A stretch of DNA of 64,000 nt, taken from assembly GCF_001513785.1 (NCBI RefSeq), contig NZ_LNQS01000008.1:620001-684000 (forward strand), given 5' to 3'. Both the position numbers and the translations under genes were made by a program. The notes under the pieces were generated by a model. That model had not been told where the DNA came from. It saw nothing but the letters and a program-made list of their open reading frames with translations, and searched no databases. This DNA is from Rheinheimera sp. EpRS3 (GTDB lineage Bacteria; Pseudomonadota; Gammaproteobacteria; Enterobacterales; Alteromonadaceae). Positions 44,982 to 54,960 of the stretch are shown here, in pieces; the first letter of the stretch is position 1; each line of letters opens with the position of its first letter.

Positions 44982-45007
44982 AAAAAGCCGCTTTGCAGCG
45001 GCTTTTT
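44982..45007. terminator. Bidirectional intrinsic terminator between the COG0523 gene and rraB
   Basis: Perfect 11-bp stem AAAAAGCCGCT / AGCGGCTTTTT with a 4-nt loop, giving A-runs and T-runs on both sides. It lies between convergent genes and can serve each of them. Confidence 0.9.
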
Positions 45008-45022
45008 GGTGATGTGCAAAGA

Positions 45023-45406
45023 TTACTCTTCGTCATCCAGTTCCATTTCGTCTTCGTCACCTTCAAAATAGGTGCCCCAGCCGTCGTACTCAACTTTATG
45101 CTTTTTCGCCAACTCTTCCAGTTTAATAGCATCAACAACAATGCTGTCAGCATCCAGTGACTGCTCGCGAATAGCATCAAATACCCAGGCATTGCCACCG
45201 TCTTCAAACTCTACTTCTTCAGCGTCGGTAACTTCGTAACCAAGCTTAAACAGCTCTACCGCCAGCTTTTCCAGCTTGGCGAAGTCTTTGTCATAAAAAT
45301 GGTGTTCAATAGTGTAAAGCGCATACGGATCGCTGCCGTCTTCTAACAAAGCGGCGATAGTGTCTTCGGTAAATTCCTGCCAGTTTGTTTCTGTGAATGT
45401 ATGCAT
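45023..45406 (-). CDS. rraB: Ribonuclease E inhibitor RraB
   Basis: A 127-residue acidic protein of normal RraB length. It has [22 protein letters not shown], then [24 protein letters not shown] and the C-terminal [17 protein letters not shown], all typical of the family, with a very acidic end. RraB binds RNase E and changes which mRNAs are degraded. It is monocistronic, with a terminator behind it and a plausible promoter at 45433-45460. Confidence 0.94.
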   Translation of the reverse strand: MHTFTETNWQEFTEDTIAALLEDGSDPYALYTIEHHFYDKDFAKLEKLAVELFKLGYEVTDAEEVEFEDGGNAWVFDAIREQSLDADSIVVDAIKLEELAKKHKVEYDGWGTYFEGDEDEMELDDEE

Positions 45407-45432
45407 AAAAGTTCCTGCTCAATTACTGATTT

Positions 45433-45460
45433 ATCTTAATGATAACCGGTTAACTGGCAA
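45433..45460 (-). promoter_or_regulatory. Putative rraB promoter
   Basis: On the minus strand TTGCCA (45455-45460) and TAAGAT (45433-45438) are spaced by 16 nt. The spacer contains the palindrome TAACCGGTTA, which might bind a regulator. The ATG of rraB is 27 nt downstream of the -10 element. Confidence 0.4.
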
Positions 45461-45566
45461 CTTAAAACGAAATCTGGTCTCGTCAACGACATTAGCGCAT
45501 AGGTCCCTTCCCTCTGCAGTTACCTACAGAGGAAAAGGTATAATGTTGCTGAACAGACGATAAAGT

Positions 45567-48500
45567 TTAGAACTTGTACTGCAGGCCAATTTGCGCCGTG
45601 TAAGTGCGGTAAGGGTTAGTATCATAGTGGCTAATGCCTGCTTTTAACTGCCACTGCTCACTTAATACGATACCGGTAGAAAGCTCTACCACCAGCACAT
45701 TATCACTGTTATTGAACCTGTAACTTGTGTCATCAACATCAAATGTATTGCGGGTATCCATGTGCCATAACCCCACCCGCAATGCCGGGATCACCCGATC
45801 TTTATATACCCATGGTTGCCATACCACACTGCCTTCAACGCCCTCTCCCGATAAGGGTATAATGGTGTTCAGCGTGCTAAGTTCACTTTGAGCAGTAAGG
45901 TTACCGAACGCGGTATCAACTGAACCCAAATCTAACCAGGCCAGCTCAACAGACCACGTATCAGATATGGCATAACCACCATACCAGCGCATACCTGACC
46001 GTCGTTTATTATCTATTGTCGTTGTGCTGTCAGGGTTATTCACCTGAACGGCAGATGAGACCTCTGCCTGTTTTACATCAGTGCGCACTGCCATGGCATC
46101 GGCTCCAACATAAAAACCGTTAGCCGATGCGACACACGGCAACAACAATACCGCAGTTGCTGCACGGCGACGCCATGCTACCAGCAGTGCCAGTAAACCG
46201 GCAAACACCGCCCCCATTGCCCCACCTGAACGCGCTTTTACATCCTTACCCGGTACCTCGGGCTCAGGTTCAGGCTCTGGTTCAACCGCATTTAATACAG
46301 CCAGTACACCTGGATCCCGGACAACACCGTTACTCTGAGCGTCATTGTCATTCGGGCCACCATCTTTTATGGTCAGCCTGATACAACCGTGCCCCACTGT
46401 CAGCCCTTGTTGCCATACATCTGACGACACCGCAGGGCACGAGCCATTTATATCAACAGCCGCGCTATCAATACTGTTGGCGGCATCAACAACAAAACCC
46501 TGCCACTGTCCGTTAATAAATTTACGCCACACTGCATTTGCAGGTATTTTTTGCTCTTGCGGCAAAGCAATCACAACTGGCACTGACTCTCCAGGCACGG
46601 CCAGCGCCCTTATATCGAAGTTAGACACCACACCTAAATGGGTGTACGCACTGTCTTCATCCAACTCGCCACTCACTGCTGCGCCAAACTGCATACTTGC
46701 CCAGGATTCCGCCAAAGACCACTCGCCCAGTGTTAACTGGTATAAATCGCCAACTTCAATATAGCCATTTTGCGCCGCTACCTGGCACTGCTCTGCCCGG
46801 ACGTTATCGCCCATTGGACATATAGGCAAACGCTGTGGCTTATTCGTGAAGGGGTTGGCCGACTCAGGTAAACCGGTTTTTGTATAACAATCACCCAGAT
46901 CACAGTGGCTAATAAGTTGCAACGTTAAAACATAACTTCCTTCCTGCCCATCACTATTACTGGCAGTAACACTGATATCATGCACACCGGTAGCCATATT
47001 CGCTGGTGTAAATACCAATACATCCCCTTCAGCAGCAATATCAAGGCTCTCACTAGACCAGCTAAACGTTTCTGCCACGCCATTTAATACTGTGACTGAC
47101 ACCGTAACGTCACTGTTATCCTGGCTTATCACTACCGTTTCTTCACTCTGCTGGCTTGCCGACACTTGCAGGGCAAGCGCAACCGGCTCATTTTGCAGTT
47201 GTAACTGGTGCTGCGCCGGCGTTCCTGCCAGTGCATTCTGTACTTCATCCAGTGATAAAGTGGTTTCTGCAGATACCGCCACAACATACTTGTATTGGCG
47301 CAGGTCGGTTGCTGTCAGACTGATAGTTTTTGCTTCAGCGCCGTCGCCGCTTAATCTCACCGTTACCGGATAAAACGCCGGTTCATCACTCAGCCATATT
47401 CTGACAGTAGCTGCACTACCCGCAGTCACCGGCTGTGCGCCACCAGCGAAAGCCAGATAGGGTAAGATAGCTAATTCAACGTCAATGCGCTCACCTGACA
47501 CCACGTCCTGCAATGTCAGCACATACTGGCCAGTACGCTCTGCGATAAACTGGTATTTTCCATCCTCTGTTATATGCAGTAGTGCTTCCACCTCTGCTAA
47601 AGCGAGTTCAGTTGCAATATCAGCACGGGTAACGGTTGCAGCAATCAGCTCTTTCTCTCCAGCTCCGCCGGTAATGGCAAACTCAACCACACTGCCTGAG
47701 CTCACTGGCGCACTAACATCGCCCTCAATATTACTTGCCGGGTAAACGCTGATCTGCACATCACAGCTTGCAGTAATCGTAGCGGTAACAATGTTATTAC
47801 CTGAAAGCGCCGCACCGCAGCTGCCACCAATATTGACGATGGCATCCTCTTCCGTCAGCGTTAAACCGAATGTAGCTGTTTTACCATGTTCAACCTGTTG
47901 AGACGCCGGACTGATAGCGCCTTCACCTGTTAACTGCGCAGTGACCTGATACTGATTGACTACCCACTGTGCAGTTACTGTCGTATTCGCTGCAGGCATC
48001 ATCGCTGGTACTGCCGGTGTCCAGCCTGCAAAGGTATAGCCTGCACGTGTTGGCGCTGCCGATGTATTAACTGCCGCACCAAAGTTTGCGCTAACAGGCG
48101 CTACGGCTGAACCGCCTGCAGTGTCAAAGGTAATGGTGTAGCTGTTAATACTATATTGAGCCTGAACTGTTAGAGCTGACGTAATATTTTCAAATGGAAC
48201 ATTCCACCCGGTAAAAGAGTAGCCTGTACGGGTGGGCGAGGATGGGGCCACTGCAGCAGCGCCTGCGTTCACCTGTTGCGTACTCAACACAGTGTTATCC
48301 CAATCAACAAAAGCCACCGTAAAAAGAGTAGACTGCTCAGCAGTGACAGTGACCACAATAGAGGAAGCCGCGCTGCTATTGTCGCCATCAGAAACAACAA
48401 TGCTAATGGTACGCTCAGATGTATCACCAGTGTTTAACGTCGGATCTGCACCAGCCTGGTAAGTAAGGCTTCTTAGCACAGTTTGATAATCCGCAAGGGT

Positions 48501-49907
48501 AGCTACACCGCTAAGAGACAACACACCTGTAGAGGCATCATACGAAGCAAAAATACCAGCAACAGTTTGTACTGCAAGAGTATCCGTTGTAATAAAACCG
48601 GAGGAAATAGAAACCTGCGCTGACACAAGATCCAGACTATCAGAATCCAAAACTGCGAGCTGATTATCCAAAACTACAGCGGCCCCTGAAACAACTGCTG
48701 ACTGGCTGGTTACAGACAAGCTGACTGCCGGTGTTGGTAGTGAGAAAACAACCAGACTAGCACTGTTTTGTGCAGCTACATATAAATGGCGGTTTAAAGG
48801 GTCTGTCGACATACCAGAGGGGGCGCTAAAATTTGTTACGTCATTGACAGCGTTAATAACCACACTGTCAAAGGTCAACAATCCTGTTGTTGAGTCACGT
48901 AAAAATGCGGTCAGGGAGCTGGAGTTGATTGCACTGACCAGCACATATTTGCCATCCGGGCTTATTGCCAGGCTACGAGCGCCTTGCATATTGGCAATAC
49001 CATCAGCGCCATGAGTGACCTTGGCAAGGTAAGTTAATTCACCTGAGGCGCTATCAACGCTAAAAATTGCGACTGAAGATTCTCCCTGCCCTGTGACATA
49101 AAGGTGCTTACCATCCGGAGAAAGCTTTGTTGATGAAGCGGCTTGTAAGCCATCGACACCGGCAACATTATCTGTATAGACAGAGACCAGAGTTAGAGCT
49201 CCGGTCGTCGTATCCCGACTAAATAAAGAAACGGCGTTATCTGTCGTTGAAGTGACATAGACAAAATTGCCATCCGCGCTGGAAGCGATATTTTTGATTG
49301 GGCTGCCTGTTGGGCTGAATACCTGGCCTAAGGCATTGCCATCCACGTTATCAGCGTAGTCAGCCAATCGAGAGATAGAACCTGTGTCTGCGTTACTATT
49401 AAAAACAACAAGACCACTTGGAGAGCCACCAATACCATAAACGGCTTTAGCATCCGGACTTGTGCTTACGGAAACAAAACCTCCGGTTGGGCTACCACCC
49501 AACCTGTTTGTCTCGGTCAATTCACCTGTAGTAATGTCTCTGGCAAGCGCTATAACAACACTTCCAGTAGGCGAAGCCACATACACATTTTTGTTGTCGG
49601 CACTTACATCCACACTAAATGCGGCAGAAAGCCCTGTTTTAGTGCTTCTGTAGGTCAATTGGCCTGTTTCCGGGTTACGCTCAAATACGCTGACTGCAGA
49701 AGACTGATAGGACGCGGTGTAAACAAATTTACCGTCCGGGCTGACAGCCACATCACTGATACCTTGCAACCCTGTAACACCATTGACACTATGAGTGTAA
49801 ACCTCTTGGTAAGTCACCGCATCAGCAAATGATTGAGCAACGCCCAAAATTAAATTCAGCAATATTGCTAAAGTAAAAACTTTAAAAAACTTCTGCAACC
49901 AATTCAT
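45567..49907 (-). CDS. Giant mosaic surface protein: propeller, InlB-type repeats, GlyGly-CTERM-like anchor and C-terminal outer-membrane barrel
   Basis: About 1446 residues. After a signal peptide (VFTLAILLNLILGVAQSFA) come lactonase-like propeller repeats (about 30-390, repeated VSPDGKFVYTAS), a cadherin-like beta domain (about 400-530), two InlB B-type repeats (about 535-665, RAGYTFAGWTPAVP), Ig-like parts and a choice-of-anchor U domain (about 1010-1200, HGCIRLTIKDGGPNDND). A Gly-Gly plus hydrophobic helix plus Arg-rich tail begins near 1228, the GlyGly-CTERM pattern. It normally ends a protein, but here about 184 residues of beta-barrel follow (NGFYVGADAMAV to a terminal IGLQYKF). I chose the ATG at 49905-49907, behind GGGGGCGAGG. 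Probable surface adhesin or sensor. Confidence 0.8.
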   Translation of the reverse strand: MNWLQKFFKVFTLAILLNLILGVAQSFADAVTYQEVYTHSVNGVTGLQGISDVAVSPDGKFVYTASYQSSAVSVFERNPETGQLTYRSTKTGLSAAFSVDVSADNKNVYVASPTGSVVIALARDITTGELTETNRLGGSPTGGFVSVSTSPDAKAVYGIGGSPSGLVVFNSNADTGSISRLADYADNVDGNALGQVFSPTGSPIKNIASSADGNFVYVTSTTDNAVSLFSRDTTTGALTLVSVYTDNVAGVDGLQAASSTKLSPDGKHLYVTGQGESSVAIFSVDSASGELTYLAKVTHGADGIANMQGARSLAISPDGKYVLVSAINSSSLTAFLRDSTTGLLTFDSVVINAVNDVTNFSAPSGMSTDPLNRHLYVAAQNSASLVVFSLPTPAVSLSVTSQSAVVSGAAVVLDNQLAVLDSDSLDLVSAQVSISSGFITTDTLAVQTVAGIFASYDASTGVLSLSGVATLADYQTVLRSLTYQAGADPTLNTGDTSERTISIVVSDGDNSSAASSIVVTVTAEQSTLFTVAFVDWDNTVLSTQQVNAGAAAVAPSSPTRTGYSFTGWNVPFENITSALTVQAQYSINSYTITFDTAGGSAVAPVSANFGAAVNTSAAPTRAGYTFAGWTPAVPAMMPAANTTVTAQWVVNQYQVTAQLTGEGAISPASQQVEHGKTATFGLTLTEEDAIVNIGGSCGAALSGNNIVTATITASCDVQISVYPASNIEGDVSAPVSSGSVVEFAITGGAGEKELIAATVTRADIATELALAEVEALLHITEDGKYQFIAERTGQYVLTLQDVVSGERIDVELAILPYLAFAGGAQPVTAGSAATVRIWLSDEPAFYPVTVRLSGDGAEAKTISLTATDLRQYKYVVAVSAETTLSLDEVQNALAGTPAQHQLQLQNEPVALALQVSASQQSEETVVISQDNSDVTVSVTVLNGVAETFSWSSESLDIAAEGDVLVFTPANMATGVHDISVTASNSDGQEGSYVLTLQLISHCDLGDCYTKTGLPESANPFTNKPQRLPICPMGDNVRAEQCQVAAQNGYIEVGDLYQLTLGEWSLAESWASMQFGAAVSGELDEDSAYTHLGVVSNFDIRALAVPGESVPVVIALPQEQKIPANAVWRKFINGQWQGFVVDAANSIDSAAVDINGSCPAVSSDVWQQGLTVGHGCIRLTIKDGGPNDNDAQSNGVVRDPGVLAVLNAVEPEPEPEPEVPGKDVKARSGGAMGAVFAGLLALLVAWRRRAATAVLLLPCVASANGFYVGADAMAVRTDVKQAEVSSAVQVNNPDSTTTIDNKRRSGMRWYGGYAISDTWSVELAWLDLGSVDTAFGNLTAQSELSTLNTIIPLSGEGVEGSVVWQPWVYKDRVIPALRVGLWHMDTRNTFDVDDTSYRFNNSDNVLVVELSTGIVLSEQWQLKAGISHYDTNPYRTYTAQIGLQYKF

Positions 49908-50423
49908 CCTCGCCCCCAACAACCTGATGGCTATTATAATTATTAATCTTCACATCAAATGACATACTAAAATGTAATTATATATCATCAACTACTTATT
50001 TTTCGCCAGTATACCTTACATTTATTGCTCCAAGATTAGTTTGCGTCTATCCGCACAAAAACAACGCGTCAACAGTAGTACTGGCTCCTAAAATAATGAT
50101 TAGAAAAATCTTGCACTTTCTGATGCACCCATAACCTCATTCGAGGGCGCTTAGTGTTTAAATTACCAGCAAATTTAAGGAAAACAAAGGATAGCAAAAT
50201 ATAAATACGCCGAATGCATTTAATAACATAAATAAAGGCAAACGGCGCCCTAAACTAAATGTAATATTGTGCAATACTCCGCGAAGTTTATAGACTAGAA
50301 TCAACAGATTAAAGGGCAGTTTAGTAGTAGAATTGCATCAGAGCATTGTGGTGTTTGCTTATAAAGCTACAACAGGGATAACTGATAGCGTTAGCCCCGC
50401 TGCTTGATATATTTCGAAAACCG
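49908..50423. other. AT-rich intergenic region, no gene recognised
   Basis: About 515 bp between the giant surface protein and plsC. It is AT-rich with no credible open frame, tRNA or terminator. It should hold the promoter of the surface-protein gene near its left end. GGGCGC (near 50145) and GGCGCC (near 50246) are scattered GC-rich islands but do not form a convincing inverted repeat. Confidence 0.5.
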
Positions 50424-51146
50424 CTACGGGCGTTCTCTGGTTAACTCAGCGTCCAGTTGCTGAATTTTTGCTAGCATCTGCTGGTGGGTATTTTCGGCAA
50501 ACTGGCGGATATTCAGTTGCTCTTTTGGCAGCTCTACCGGCGCCATCAGCTCTATAATCACTTTGCCGTTGTTCCAGCGGTTTAGCTTAAACTGGCCGTG
50601 GGTGCTGCTCATACATACCGGCACCAACGGCACCTTTGCTTCCAGCGCGATATGAAAGGCGCCGGTTTTAAATGGCAATAAGCCGCGGCCATAGCTGCGC
50701 GTGCCTTCCGGGAACATCCACACCGAGATATTATCGCGGCTGATACGCTCGGCAGCACCGAGCATCGCGCCCAGCGCACGGCTTTTATTTTGCCGGTCGA
50801 TAAGAATATTACCGCTAAGCCAGTACAACTGGCCAAAAAACGGCATGTACTTCAGGCTTTTTTTACCAATAGTAACAGTGCGTGGCTGCACACCATTACT
50901 GATGGTAAATAAATCCAGGTTATTCTGGTGGTTAGCAATATAAACATAGGGCTTGGTGGGGTCGATAGCGCTATGGCGGCGTACTTCTACGCTGATGCCG
51001 AAAATACGCGACACCCAACCGTACCAATGGGAAAAAATATAGACATTATTCGGGTGAAATGGCCGCACCAGACAAATCAGCAAACCCGCAACTGTACTGA
51101 TAATAAAAAACAGCACCAATAAAATTAACCTTACTACCGCTATCAC
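50424..51146 (-). CDS. plsC: 1-acyl-sn-glycerol-3-phosphate acyltransferase
   Basis: About 240 residues. One N-terminal membrane segment (VVRLILLVLFFIISTVAGLL) is followed by the acyltransferase motifs NHQNNLDLF (His-x4-Asp), GQLYWLSGNILIDR and MFPEGTRSYGRGLLPFKTGAF. It adds the second acyl chain to lysophosphatidic acid at the inner membrane. I favour the GTG at 51144-51146, with GGAG 6 nt upstream and a length equal to E. coli PlsC. The frame stays open to a GTG at 51191, which has no good binding site. It follows parC, the usual parC-plsC order. Confidence 0.93.
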   Translation of the reverse strand: MIAVVRLILLVLFFIISTVAGLLICLVRPFHPNNVYIFSHWYGWVSRIFGISVEVRRHSAIDPTKPYVYIANHQNNLDLFTISNGVQPRTVTIGKKSLKYMPFFGQLYWLSGNILIDRQNKSRALGAMLGAAERISRDNISVWMFPEGTRSYGRGLLPFKTGAFHIALEAKVPLVPVCMSSTHGQFKLNRWNNGKVIIELMAPVELPKEQLNIRQFAENTHQQMLAKIQQLDAELTRERP

Positions 51147-51230
51147 TGCTATCTCCGCTTTGCCACCAAGGGTGGCTGTTGTCGCTGGCACAAAAAGGGC
51201 GCCATAAAAAAGGCGCCCAGTATAGCGGCT

Positions 51231-53519
51231 TTAGTCGGTACTGCTGGTTTGATCACTGCTGATATCAGCGCCGGGGTTAACCAGCACTTCATCAATGCGC
51301 TGCAAGCCTCGCGGTAATTTATTACCACGCCGGCCACGCTCACCATGGTAATGCGCTAAATCGTCTGCTTTTAACCCCAATTTACGCTTACCGGCCACTA
51401 AGGTTACGCTGCCATCTGCCGGCACTATTGCCAGTTGGCAAACATACTCTTCACGGCTGGCGGCACGGGCAGAGGGTATCGACATCAACTTGTTGCCTTT
51501 ACCTTTACTTAATTTAGGTAAGTCGGCTACCGGGAACACCAGCATACGGCCTTCGTTAGAGATACACAGCACCAAATCAGTTTCAGGTTGTTTTACCACT
51601 AACGGCGGCAGCACTTTGGCCCCCACCGGCAAACTTAATACCGCTTTACCGGCTTTATTACGGCTGAGTAAATCACTGTATTCGGCGACAAAACCATAGC
51701 CGGCATCAGAGGCCAGTAATAACGCCTGTTTTTCCTCACCCAGCAACACATGATCAAAACTCTCGCCTGCCACTACAGCAAAGCGGCCACTTAATGGCTC
51801 GCCCTGGCCACGGGCAGAGGGCAGCTCGTGCGCTTCGGTGGCAAAACTACGGCCAGATGAGTCTATAAATACCGCCAGCTGATTTGAACGGCCACTGGCC
51901 AACGCTTTAAAGGCATCACCGGCTTTGTAACTTAACGCATTGCCATCGACATCGTGGCCTTTGGCGCAGCGCACCCAGCCTTTTTCCGACAACACTACGG
52001 TAACCGGCTCACTGGGCAGCAGCTCTTTTTCGCTTAATGCTTTGGCTTCGCCGCGCATAACTATCGGGCTGCGCCGCTCATCACCGTATTTTTCAGCATC
52101 GGCTAACAGCTCATCGCGAATCAGTTTGGTCAGCTTTTTCTCAGAGCCTAAAATGCCTTGTAGTTTGTCACGCTCTTTGGCCAGCTCATCCTGCTCGCCA
52201 CGGATTTTCATTTCTTCCAGTTTAGCCAAATGGCGTAACTTCAGCTCTAAAATGGCTTCGGCCTGGCGTTCAGTTACGCCAAAAAAGGCGATCAGTTCGG
52301 CTTTAGGATCATCAAAGGTGCGGATAATACGGATCACATCATCAATATTTAAGAAGGCAATTAATAAACCTTCCAATACGTGCATGCGATCCAGCACTTT
52401 ATCCAGCCGGTACTGCAAACGCCGGCGCACGGTGTCACGGCGGAATGTTAACCATTCAGTCAGAATTTCCAGCAGGTTTTTTACCCGTGGTCGCTGGTCC
52501 AGGCCAAGAATATTAATATTAACCCGGTAGCTTTTTTCCAGATCAGTGGTAGCGAACAGATGCTGCATTAGCTGCTCAACATCAATGCGGTTTGAGCGCG
52601 GTACTATCACAATGCGGGTCGGGTTTTCATGATCCGACTCATCGCGCAAGTCGCTGACCATTGGCAGTTTTTTCGCCTGCATCTGCGCGGCTATCTGTTC
52701 CAGCACCTTAGAGCCGGACGTTTGATGCGGCAATGCGGTAATAACAATATCGCCATCTTCCTGGCTGTATACGGCACGCATTTTTACGCTACCACGGCCG
52801 GTTTCATAAATGGCTGCCAGCTCATGCGCCGGGCTGATAATTTCGGCATCGGTCGGGTAGTCCGGGCCTTTTACATATTGCATTAAATCGGTCACGCTGC
52901 TTTGCGGGTTATCCAACAGGGCCGCACAGGCATGCGCCACTTCACGCGCATTATGTGGCGGTATGTCAGTAGCCATACCCACAGCAATACCGGTAATGCC
53001 GTTAAGTAATATGTGCGGCAAGCGCGCCGGTAATACTTTTGGCTCTTCCAGCGTGCCGTCAAAGTTGGGCAGCCAGTCGGTTGTGCCGGCGCCCAGCTCA
53101 GACAAAAGTACTTCCGAGAAGCGCGATAATTTGGCTTCGGTGTAACGCATAGCCGCAAAAGATTTCGGATCGTCCGGTGCACCCCAGTTACCCTGACCAT
53201 CTACCAGCGGGTAACGGTAAGAAAACGGCTGCGCCATTAACACCATGGCTTCGTAACAAGCGCTGTCGCCATGCGGGTGAAACTTACCCAAGACGTCACC
53301 GACCGTACGGGCCGATTTTTTATATTTGGCCAGATGCGATAAACCCAGCTCAGACATAGCATAAATAATACGCCGCTGTACCGGTTTTAGCCCATCACCA
53401 ATATGCGGCAGCGCCCGGTCCATAATGACGTACATAGAGTAATTTAAGTAGGCTTCTTCGGTAAAACGACGCAGTGGTAACTGCTCAATACCATCATGTG
53501 AAATTACGGTTTCTGTCAT
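51231..53519 (-). CDS. parC: DNA topoisomerase IV subunit A
   Basis: A 762-residue type IIA topoisomerase subunit. The winged-helix catalytic region has [14 protein letters not shown], with Ser86 and Glu90 at the positions equal to E. coli ParC Ser80 and Glu84, both in the quinolone-sensitive state, and the active Tyr126 in [10 protein letters not shown] coiled-coil gate follows, then a C-terminal beta-pinwheel (about 490-740). With ParE it decatenates daughter chromosomes. It starts 3 nt after a TPR gene that separates it from parE. Confidence 0.98.
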   Translation of the reverse strand: MTETVISHDGIEQLPLRRFTEEAYLNYSMYVIMDRALPHIGDGLKPVQRRIIYAMSELGLSHLAKYKKSARTVGDVLGKFHPHGDSACYEAMVLMAQPFSYRYPLVDGQGNWGAPDDPKSFAAMRYTEAKLSRFSEVLLSELGAGTTDWLPNFDGTLEEPKVLPARLPHILLNGITGIAVGMATDIPPHNAREVAHACAALLDNPQSSVTDLMQYVKGPDYPTDAEIISPAHELAAIYETGRGSVKMRAVYSQEDGDIVITALPHQTSGSKVLEQIAAQMQAKKLPMVSDLRDESDHENPTRIVIVPRSNRIDVEQLMQHLFATTDLEKSYRVNINILGLDQRPRVKNLLEILTEWLTFRRDTVRRRLQYRLDKVLDRMHVLEGLLIAFLNIDDVIRIIRTFDDPKAELIAFFGVTERQAEAILELKLRHLAKLEEMKIRGEQDELAKERDKLQGILGSEKKLTKLIRDELLADAEKYGDERRSPIVMRGEAKALSEKELLPSEPVTVVLSEKGWVRCAKGHDVDGNALSYKAGDAFKALASGRSNQLAVFIDSSGRSFATEAHELPSARGQGEPLSGRFAVVAGESFDHVLLGEEKQALLLASDAGYGFVAEYSDLLSRNKAGKAVLSLPVGAKVLPPLVVKQPETDLVLCISNEGRMLVFPVADLPKLSKGKGNKLMSIPSARAASREEYVCQLAIVPADGSVTLVAGKRKLGLKADDLAHYHGERGRRGNKLPRGLQRIDEVLVNPGADISSDQTSSTD

Positions 53520-53522
53520 AGC

Positions 53523-54929
53523 TTATCCTGTCTGCTCCGGGGCATTGTTGCCTGCAGAGCGGTTTTTCGCTTTATGCCGGTTTAGTTGCCACAGCAATAA
53601 AATCAGTAGTATTACGGTTGAACAGCCCAGAATACTGAGCCACAGCAGTTGTACCTGGCGCTCGCGCTCAGCCTGGCTTATCCGCAGCGCTTTTAGTTCA
53701 TTGTCCTGCACCAGCAAGCGGTTGCGTTGCTGCTGTTGCTCGTGATCAAAACTAAGCCGCATCTGCTCTATCGCCAGCTCGTTTTCTTTGTTGCGCACAT
53801 CCTGAAACAGTAAAACAAAATCGTGCAGCTGCCGGTAAGCCCGGTCAAACTGGCCCTGCTCGGCCTGCAGCTCGGCTTTTAGGTACATAATGCTAAGCCG
53901 GATTGGGCTGTCATCTTCAACCCCTTCGCCGTTAAGGCTTTGCTCAGATAACATTAACTGCTGCATAGCCAGCGAACTTTGCTTTAATTTTTGATAAATA
54001 AGCGCTTTTTCGTAGTAGTGGGTAGACAAGTGTGCGGTGGATTGCAACTGCGGCAGATATTCCTCTGCTTTGGCAATATAGCTTAACGCCGCATCACCAC
54101 TATTACTCTGGCTACTGGTGATCGCCAGACCAAGATAAGCATGATACAAATTAACCATGTCTTGCGACTGCTGGCTTTTTTGCAGCATTTTATTGTAGTT
54201 TTGTAGTGATAACTCGTATTGCTCTAAAAAACCGTAGGTACGGGCCAGATTAAACAACACGGTGATTTGATTTTTCTGCCAGCCCAGCTGTTCATATAAT
54301 GCCAGCGCGGTTTCCAGTAACGCTATACCGTCTTTCTCATAAGCCAGCGAAGCATAAAGCAACCCCAGTTCGGCGTTAACCTCAGCCAGCACCTCTGTAT
54401 CGTCCAGCCGCTGCGCACGCTGATAGGTATCTTTTAACAATGCCAGCGCCTGCTGATTCTGATTCCGGTTGCTAAACACCGCAGCCTGGTTAATCTGGCC
54501 GAGTAAAATCAGCCTTTCATCATCCAGCAAGGTTGCCAGTGCTATACCCTGCTCGTAATGCTGCAAAGCACTAACGTCGTCGGCCTGCATTTCTCTGGCA
54601 AAACCCAGCGCATATAACAGCTCTACTTTCGACAGTGATTGCAACTCGCCTAACAACGCCAGCCCCTGCTCTGCCGCTTGTTGCTGTTCCTGATGCCGCC
54701 CCAGGGCAGCAAACAGTGCGGCTTGTTCGGCGTACCACTGTGCCTGCAGCGGCTCTGGCAAACCTTGCAAATCGGCTTGGTGCTGCTGCAGTAACGCCAG
54801 CATCTGCTCTGGCTGTTGCCGTTTCTGCTCAACAACTTGCTGCAGCCAGGCAGGGAGCTGTGCACCATACAAGCCCTGACTAAACAACAGAGCACTGCCA
54901 AGAAATATTACTGTAATGTGTTTTGTCAC
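53523..54929 (-). CDS. TPR-repeat periplasmic protein with C-terminal membrane anchor
   Basis: A 468-residue protein. The N-terminal signal peptide (HITVIFLGSALLFSQGLYGA) is followed by about eight TPR-like helical repeats (40-350, for example VLFNLARTYGFLEQYELSLQNY) and a coiled coil (about 380-425, LSFDHEQQQQRNRLLVQ). One membrane helix comes near the end (LWLSILGCSTVILLILLLWQ), then a short basic tail. The layout matches the sensor part of TPR histidine kinases or diguanylate cyclases, but no signalling domain follows. It sits between parE and parC with only 31 and 3 nt of spacing, so it is co-transcribed with topoisomerase IV. Function unknown. Confidence 0.85.
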   Translation of the reverse strand: MTKHITVIFLGSALLFSQGLYGAQLPAWLQQVVEQKRQQPEQMLALLQQHQADLQGLPEPLQAQWYAEQAALFAALGRHQEQQQAAEQGLALLGELQSLSKVELLYALGFAREMQADDVSALQHYEQGIALATLLDDERLILLGQINQAAVFSNRNQNQQALALLKDTYQRAQRLDDTEVLAEVNAELGLLYASLAYEKDGIALLETALALYEQLGWQKNQITVLFNLARTYGFLEQYELSLQNYNKMLQKSQQSQDMVNLYHAYLGLAITSSQSNSGDAALSYIAKAEEYLPQLQSTAHLSTHYYEKALIYQKLKQSSLAMQQLMLSEQSLNGEGVEDDSPIRLSIMYLKAELQAEQGQFDRAYRQLHDFVLLFQDVRNKENELAIEQMRLSFDHEQQQQRNRLLVQDNELKALRISQAERERQVQLLWLSILGCSTVILLILLLWQLNRHKAKNRSAGNNAPEQTG

Positions 54930-54960
54930 CGTTATAGCGCCTTATTATTGTTACAGCAGC

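Noticed and set aside
45491-45525. Inverted repeat CCTCTG...CAGAGG between the surface-protein gene and rraB
   Set aside because: Only a 6-bp stem with a long loop and no T-run; too weak to call a terminator.
50140-50260. GGGCGC / GGCGCC pair that might be ends of a mobile element or an attC-like site
   Set aside because: The flanking bases are not in inverted order and no attC core sites or target duplication are visible.
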